DNA of 64,000 nucleotides from NCBI RefSeq assembly GCF_029931775.1, contig NC_079312.1:62562333-62626332 (forward strand), given 5' to 3'. Below are positions 47,601-56,600 of this stretch, one piece after another. The notes beneath the pieces were generated by a model, which was given only the letters and a program-made list of their open reading frames with translations, ran no database searches and had not been told where the DNA came from. Source of the DNA: Euleptes europaea. Its lineage: Eukaryota > Chordata > Lepidosauria > Squamata > Sphaerodactylidae. Each line of letters opens with the position of its first letter. Position 1 is the first letter of the stretch. Made by a program: the position numbers and the translations under genes.

Positions 47601-50600
47601 ACTCTCCCTGCCCTTTACCACAAGACAAAGGTTAAGATGCTAACAACAAAATTCATACAGGTTTATGTCTCAGTAAGCTTCGGATACTGAAACACTGCAT
47701 GGAATTATGTCATCCAATCCTGAATTCATTGCATATGGATATGCAACACACCTTATTTCAAAAATTTATCTGCCTTTCATTTCTGCAACATCCCTGAGAA
47801 AAACAGTAAAAACAAAAGTATGGAACACAGTGCCAAGAATTTACCCTATACCACCAATTTCCTATTTCATGCAGAATAAAAGCAAACAGTACATCCAGTG
47901 GAAAAAGAAGGAACCATCAGTTAGCAAATGCCCACAGATATTGTTTTACAGGCCCTGAATGCCAAAAAAAAGTCCTTGCCAGCATTCTCCAGTTGATTCT
48001 TCCAAAGAATACCTAGCACAGGTACCTAGGAGGGTTGAAGTTAACATGTTTTTAAATCTGCTTTCTTCCATAGGAATATGGACAGGGGAGATTTTGCTAT
48101 TTTTAACCGTAGAAGAACCACACAATCTGTTTTTGTAGGTTAAATAATTTGTGAGCTATTTGTATGTAGAGTAATTACATGGAGGCATGAATGACAGAAT
48201 GGGAGAAAATAATTACAATAGTCACATAATTATGTGAAGCTACTCCAAGCTGAGGTTTCTCTCAGTAGTAATCTTTCCAACACATTTTTTGTAATGAGTA
48301 ATGTCTGCTAATATGTCTCATTGCCATTGACACAGAAAATTTATTGTCCATCTCTGAATTCATCTGAAGAAATCTGTTTTGAAGTAAGATGGATAGTAGA
48401 TTCCTGTCATAATTATACATGCTATGTGGATTCCTTATCTGTGTTAACTATTATGTTGATGAACCTCTGTTTATGTGGTTTTTTCCACTGTTGGTGTGTA
48501 ATAACATACATATAAAATTGTTCAATCTCATCACAGCGTGTGCTGCTAAAGCACTTTGTATTTCTCTCATTATTACAATGTTGTTCCTTTGTGCTTTGTG
48601 GGAAATACCCTTTGGAATGCCCTCCCCCTAAAAGCTAACCTGGCACCTATTTTACTTTCTTTTAGGTGCCAGGCTTTTAGAGGTTTATCTTGTCACCTTC
48701 TGAATGGTCTGCTCTGTTTTATGGATAGTGTTTATGCTGCTTGTGTTTTTTTTAAATGGCAGGTGTTTTATACTGCGGTTTTTAATGGTAAGGTACCTCT
48801 GAAGAGGTGGCACAGAAATATTCTAAATATATAAAATAAATAAACCATTAATAGTCTTATTGTTGTTCGATAACTATGGCTTATTAATTTGTTTAGTGGT
48901 GTTGAAAAATTAAACGATTAATATTGGTGGCTCTAACCCAGATCAAGTTGTATATAATAGCTGGTTCCAGATACGCATTTCTATTAGCATTAAAAAATAG
49001 CAGTCTCCAAACACAGGAGACTTCCCATGACTGTGTAAAAAAAATAAGAAACCTTCAACAGAAAAGCAGGACTGATGAATATTGAGTATGCTTAGAACCA
49101 CTTCAGGAGCCATGGAATGTTTAACATCGTTTCATGTGGGTAGCTGGGTTTATTAGTAGAACGAAATTCAAGTCCAATAGAACCTTAAAGACCAACAAAT
49201 TTTCCAGGATATAAGCTTTCATGAGTCAAAGCTCACTCTGTCAGAATCACAAAACCTTATATCCTGGAAAACTCTATTGCCCATGGTAAGGCAAGGCTTG
49301 TTATTGGTTGCCCTCCTTCCAATGAGAGTTTTCATGACAGCAGCTGCAGCCACTGGAGGTCTGGTGAGCACCCAGCTTTCCTTAGTGGGTTTATGATTCC
49401 ATTCCCTCTTCTAGCCTAACTTACTGTTGCCCAAATCTTATTTTGCAAAGCTGGGGTGGTACATGAGGGGAAATAAGTGTTCAGGAGTGGGAACCTACCC
49501 ACTCCTCCCCCAGGCTTGCTGTTCTCCCAGTGGCTGTAATATGTTTCCAGCCTAAGTACACATAATACTAACCTTGGCAGACCAATGGCCAAGGTATTGT
49601 GTACTTAGGCTGGAAGCATATTTGAAATACTTTGAATTGGGCAGAGTCTAAGTGTTTGGCATGGTTGCCATGCAATTCTTTTGCAAAGTGGTGTGTGTGT
49701 GTATTTGGCTCCGCCTTCTGCGGCAGCCATGTTAGGATGATGTTTACCACTACCTCTCAAAATTCCAAACGAGTCTGCAGGCTCAAAAAGGCTGGCGACC
49801 CCTGGTTTATCCTCTCCCCCCGCCAGGTTCCTCATGAGTCCCTCAACTTGTTCAACCACATTAACTTTCAGCCCTACTATTTTATAAATATGATTACTTT
49901 ATTTAATCCTTCCCTGGTTCATACCCATTCCAAATGGGAGCTTCTTACCCAACTCTCTACTACATAAAAGCATAAATGCCCTACAGCTAGTGTAGTGTAG
50001 TGGTCAGAGTGCTGGACTAGGATCCAGGAGATCCAGGCTCAAATCCCCGCTCTGCCATGGAAGCTTGATGGGTGACCTTGGATCAGCTGCACACTCTCAC
50101 CCTAATCTACCTCAGAGAGTTGTTGTGAGGATAAAATGGGGAAGAAAATGATGTAAGGCACTTTGGGTCCCCACTGAGGAGAAAGGTGGGGTGTAAATGA
50201 AGTAAATAAATAAATTTAACAAATGCCCTGCTACTCACAACAGAACAGGATAACTTTTTTTAAAAAATGGTTCTTACTTTTTGATCCCCATGCCTGGTTT
50301 GGCTTTCAAAGGGTTTTGTATAATCACACCGAATACATTTTGGGTAATCGTATGCCGACATACATAGCTTTGTGGCCTTCAGTTCTCTAATGCTAGCTGG
50401 AAGGAAAACAAAGAAACCAAACAGTATTACTTGAGTGGTATATAATGTATTATACAAGTGTCCTATAATCCACTTTGCCCTTAAGACTCTGCTGCAGAAA
50501 GACACCATAAATAAGCAGTCGGTTTGCACTTCTCCAACAGTAAGTGGCTGCTTCACACATTATGTGGTAGCAAATGCACGTCTACTATGATGTTACGTTA

Positions 50601-53600
50601 TATTAAGACAACACAAATTAATCTCTGTTTCAAGCATACACTTTTGGAGGATACAAGAGGCAGTAAATGGGCAACGTTCTCACCTGTACACCAAAACGCT
50701 TTCTGTGTGCATTTTAACATGTCAATCAGCTAGGGGTAAGAAAGGGAAAAAAAGAAAAGGGAGAGCCTAGTACAATAAGATACCAGAGCGGGCTTTTAAG
50801 GTTTAACTTGAAGACAGGATTTCTGAAGAAGAAAAATATAAGGAATAGTCTACTAGAAAATCAAGGGTAGGTTCATATACAATATATTTCTGTAAAGTTA
50901 ATAATCAGCCATGCCTACAATGGTAATTACTACTACCTAAACTTACAATAACTCTTAATTACAAACTTTCATTTTCACTTAGCATTAAAATTGGAATTTA
51001 CTAAATTTCCCATCATTTGATTTCCCCCCCGCCCAAACACAGTTAGTCTAATCAGCTTCATCACAACCCATACTATTTTTTAGCCAATCTGTCTTGTTTG
51101 GAGCATGTTCTGTGTCCCAATGACTGGTTAGCACCAAAGTTGCAGTTGTTTTTTACCCAGTTCTTGAGCCAAAGAATTTACCATTTTAACATAATTCAGT
51201 AGAAGAGTCTCAAGTACTTGAGGCAGTACTATTCCTAAGACTCCAAATATTATAACTTGTACCATTTTGTAGTAAATGTGTGCATGTTCGCAGGCCCACA
51301 TGTGTGTGTGGGGGAAACAGCTATATTTTTAGCACATAACCTATATGTGCCTGCAAATTTTCCATAAAATTCTGATAATCTTCCAAGGTGGCAATGCCAC
51401 TGCACATATGATGCATTGCTGTACCTATCACCTGAATGAGGTTACAGGTAGCTATGCTAGTCCCAAGCAAAACAACAACAACAAAACAACCTTGTATTCT
51501 GTCTGTTTATTGTTATTTTGGTTGGCCTTAATAAAAGGTGTTTCAAGCCATGATCTTAAGGACTCATGTCTGCATCCTGAGCAGAATACCACTCAAATCT
51601 AAATAGTTGAAGTGGTGCTAGTATCGAAGGAGTTTTTAGGAGAAATTCATCTTTGTTTCCTATTGTGGCTTGCTCAAAACTGGATGCAGGTGAGCAGGTG
51701 GAACAGTAATGAAGAGTCTTTGTGCTGTCCCTAGAAGAAGAGTTGGTTTTTATATGCTGACTTTCTCTACCAGTTAAGGAAGAATCAAACCGGCTTACAA
51801 TCGCCTTCCCTTTCCCTCCCCACAACAGACACCCTCCGAGGTAGGTGGAGCTGAGAGAGCTCTAAGAGAGCTGTGACTAGCCCAAAGTCACCCAGCTGGC
51901 TTCATAGGGAGGAGTGGAGAAACCAACCAGATAAGTGTCTGCTGCTCATGTGGAAGGGTGAGAAATCAAACCCAGTTTTCCAGATTAGAGTCCACCACTC
52001 CAAACCACTGCTCTTAACCACTACACCACGCTGGCTCCTAGCAGCTGCTGGCCCCTAGCAGCTGCTCACATTTTCTTTCCTTCTCCTGTGGTGGAACTCC
52101 AGACCCGAATCAAGCTGCAGGTAAGAATGGACTCAAAGAAACCTTGAAACTTAGAGATATAGCTTTAATTAGGAAAACAATGCATACAACAGGAAAATAG
52201 TATTCATAAACAAATAAGCATCTGCGTAGATGGGAGAGAGACGCCAATGACCCATAGGTCATCACTGGAGATTCTCTCAATCCATTAATAGATAACGTAG
52301 CATTATAAAGGCAAATGTAAACAACATTCCATTGTCGTAAAAAAAATCTTGGAACCCAAACCAGAACTATTCTGAATTTCCCAAGTGGCATAATTAGCAA
52401 TGGCAAGAAACACAGATGGTCAGAAACATAAGATGTCAAGTTGACCCTTTAGCAAACCACTGTAAGAGGGAAAGTTCACTTCCCACAAATGTGCACAGCT
52501 GTTGTTTTATTTCCAAGGATGTGATTACATAGTAGATATGTTCATAACTGTATACTGTTCTAACTACTTTGGTTCATGCATAGCATTCTGGGTATGACTG
52601 AGTATGCCTTAGGCCTAACTGTCAGAATTTCCCTTCACTCCCTCCCACTGCAGCCTGCTATAGTCCTAAAATCTTGCTTTTGGGACTTGTGGGCTCCTGG
52701 GAACAGCACGGGAGAATAACTGGGGGTCTTCCGTGGGAAGTCAGCAAGAGTTGTCCCCCTTTCCCCCCCACTGGCAAAGTGTCACCTCAGAGCTTAAAGC
52801 GTGTGAGTCTTGTCTGCACACCCCAAAACTAAACTTGAGGACCCTGTCTTCATTGTAATACTAATCAAAGTCAAAGGAGAGTGCACCTTCAGAGCAATAC
52901 CCATGAGGTATGTAAACACTGTCACATTTCAAACCCAAATGCAAGAATTGTATTATCTTTATGTTACCCTGACTAAGAGACCTACCATCTACACTAATGG
53001 TCCAGGTAATGTTTACTTGGCATGTTCCTTCTGTTTCAACAATCTTGGCACTTATACTATAGAGATCTGATGGCGTTAAGTTGTGCCGCTTCTCTAACTC
53101 AGGAGAAGGCCCTTGAAAGGATAAAAAGACAGGAGTTAGGTATTTAAAATGAAACAGCCAGCAGAATCTACCGTGCTTTTTAAACGTTACCTTTTAAATC
53201 AGGCGCCTGAACAGTTAGGTGGGCCATAAGGGAGGTAAGTGGCCCACCCCATCACCTGTGACATCACTTAGCTACATTAAGACCCGGGTAATGGCTGGAG
53301 GTGTGTGTCAAAATTCCACCTCTCAGCTGCTCGATAGGCTAAACAGTGGTGTTCCAACATGTATTTATTTAGGAGATTTTTATTTTGCCAGTCCAAAGTC
53401 CTGTTTGAGGCAGCTTTTAATTAAAATAATAATAATCAATATTTTAAAAGCTATTAAAACAAGTTCGGGGGCATAAAACCAGCATAAACCTACCCATAAA
53501 ACAGACAGAAAGGTAAACCCCCCTAATTAACAGCTTGTGTTTTAAACAGTCCTCTAAAAAATTTAAAATGAGTTTAAGAGCCTTATCGCTCAAAGAATTT

Positions 53601-56600
53601 GGGTCTTCCAACCACTACCTGATGCAGACTACCCTTAGTTCGAAACACAGCAGAACAACATGAATCCTGACAAGCCACGTTGTGCAGTCCAGGAACAGAG
53701 CAAGGTATGTGTGTGTGTGTGGGTGGGAAGCAAAGTGTCAGTGTTCTGACCCCCGGGCACCTTCTTGCTGCATCCCATAGCAAGGATGCTGGGAAAAAGC
53801 TTCAGGATCAGCTGAGAGTCTGGCAGGACAGCATGATTTGCCAGGCCGTATATTGTCCACCATGGCTGTCTGTCTCCATACTGTGGCTGAGGGACGTGGC
53901 TCTTGAACTCACATTAAATGTATTTGATTTGTATCCCAATTTTTGAGTAATCATAAAAACAACTCACAATAACTATGTAAAGTGGTGGTACTGACTCCAT
54001 GGCTGACAGAGAGCCTCATTCACAATCACCACCCATCCAAAGAGCCGCATGGCTACTGGGTGCCCCGCATGCCACCCTGCTCTCTCCTCAAAATGAGGCA
54101 CAGCAGCTCAGACTACAGAGGGAGACTGCCAAGGCACCCAGAGAGGAGCCAGCTGACTGTCAAGAAACGGGAATAAAACCACCAGAACGCCACTGTGGCC
54201 ATCTTGCTCTTTCCCTGGGGGGAGGGGATGACAGGGTGGTGCTTTTACTTCCTTCTCTGTGGCCAACTTGCTCTCCTCCTAGGACCTGCCCAGATATTTC
54301 CATCATCTGAAACAGAACTCTAAATTGCAAAGTTGCAGCCAGATAGAACACTAAGTTGGGCCTCTGTCCCTTGCTGTGCTTGCCCTTTCTTTCTCTGGCA
54401 CGCTACTGGATAACTGCAAGTAGAGCGAGACTATCAACTGATTAAAGAAGGTTTACATTATTTAGTCAAAGGCAGGGAACTAAATTGTAATAAATATTCT
54501 TTGTGATGCTAAAGAAATGGTTTCCTCTTCTTTACTGTATCGCAAAAAATATATCAGAGCAAAATAGTATCAAACAGATCTCCCTTTAACTTGAAGTTTC
54601 AGTTATAATTTGTGCTTATGAATCAACTAGAAGAAGAAGAGGAGCTGGTTTTCATATGCCGACTTTCTCTACCTTTTAAAAAGGAGAATCAAACCGGCTT
54701 ACAATCTCCTTCCCTTCCTCTCCCCACAACGGTTGGTGAGGTTGGTGGGGTCGAGAGAGTTCAGAGAACTGGACTAGCCCAAGGTCACCCAGCAGGCTTC
54801 ATGTGTAGGAGAGGGGGAAACAACTTGGTTCACCAGATTAGAGTCCACCACTCATGTGGAGTGGGGAATCAAACCCAGTTCTCCAGATCAGAGTCCGCTG
54901 CCCTTAACCACAGCATACTGGTGTAGCCGTTTTATCTACTGATCTAATTTTGCATCCATGAGGAAAGACAGTAATAATGGGATTGACATGTCTCCCATAC
55001 ACCAGGATTTTACTGATCTTTTAATGCTTAAAATACACACTTTATTTATACCTACCATTTTCTATATCACACCGCATGGACTACAATGAAAAAGAAAACC
55101 ATGATTAAAAGAAATAGAATAAGTTCCCAAAACAGAAATATTTAAGCGTACAGCAATATGAATTTCATTTGAACACATGGCTTCGAAAGTGTTCAGTCAG
55201 TGACAATTCTGACCAGATAGTTATTGGAACCACAAAGTATCTCATCACTAGAACTCAAATGATAAACTATTATTATAATCAGTAATCTGTATATATATGT
55301 TGCTTCTATGGTATCTTGTTTTTCTTAACTGTTTTAGGATTAGTTATAATTTGTACAAATACTTGCTGTTCCCTTTTACACAAGTAAGGCCCATTTTATG
55401 CAATATGGCTTACTCCCAGGAAAGTATTCTTAGGACTGCAGGCAGGCAGAGCAATCTTGAAGGGGGGTGGTGGAGCTGCTTAGGAGGCAGCGTGACCCCT
55501 ACACCGGCATAAGGGCCACTTGCGCTGGCACAGGGGCACTTACGCCAGTGTAGGGGAGCCACGCGGCAGCATAAGGCTCGGGCACCAGCGCTGCCTCACC
55601 GGCAGCGTTTTACTGGTGCAAGGCCTCGCACCGGCGCCATTGCAGGCGTTCCCAGGAGCAGAACTGATGTTAGTCAGCTATCTAAGCCCTCTCGGCCCGG
55701 GAACACAACCTTTTGCAGGAGCGGAGTTGTGTTTCCAAAAAGCAGGCGTAGCCCCATGGAACTCTATGGAGAGTTCCACAAGGTTTCTTTGCAAAATGTT
55801 ATTGGGCTTTCTGCACTTGGCAGCAAGCTGCTTTGGAGGCGGCGCAGCTGTGCTGTCTCCAGCCACCCCCTAACTATCCCCCCCTTCAGGACTGTGCTCT
55901 AAATGTATATGTTAGCTATAAATACTGTCCTATTGATATTACGTACCTTGGAATACCTGGACACTGTCTTTGTTTACAATACTAGACATTGGGGAAAAGA
56001 TGGGATAGAACACCCAATTTACTTGAAAGAAAGACTAGGGATTTTTCCACATGTCCCCTTGGCCTATCTTAAATACAAATTAAAGTTATGTACAATTTGG
56101 TTTCAGGTGGCTGGCTCAAGGTTGACTCAGCCTTCCATCCTTCCGAGGTCAGTCAAATGAGTACCCAGCTTGCTGGGGGTAAAGGGAAGATGACTGGGGA
56201 AGGCACTGGCAAACCACCCCATAAACAAAGTCTGCCTAGTAAACATCGGGATGTGACGTCACCCCATGGGTCAGGAATGACTCGGTGCTTGCACAGGTGA
56301 CCTTTACCTTTACCTTTTTACAATACTAGTAATTCTAAAAAAAATTGAGTTCAACTTTTGTTTAAGGTGTTTGTCTTACATTCATGGTAGTCTCTCTTTC
56401 AGATAAATACAGTATATTTAATGATTTTAGTATAATAATGTATTAGTGTGGTTGGTTGTGAGCTGCCCTGAGCCTGGCCTTGACCAGGGACGAGGGTAGG
56501 ATATAAGAATGAAAAATAAAATAAAAATATTAATAAAGAGCGTTAAAATCTGCAGCCAGACTGCTGGTTGGAGCCAGCTATCAGAAGCATATATCCCCAG

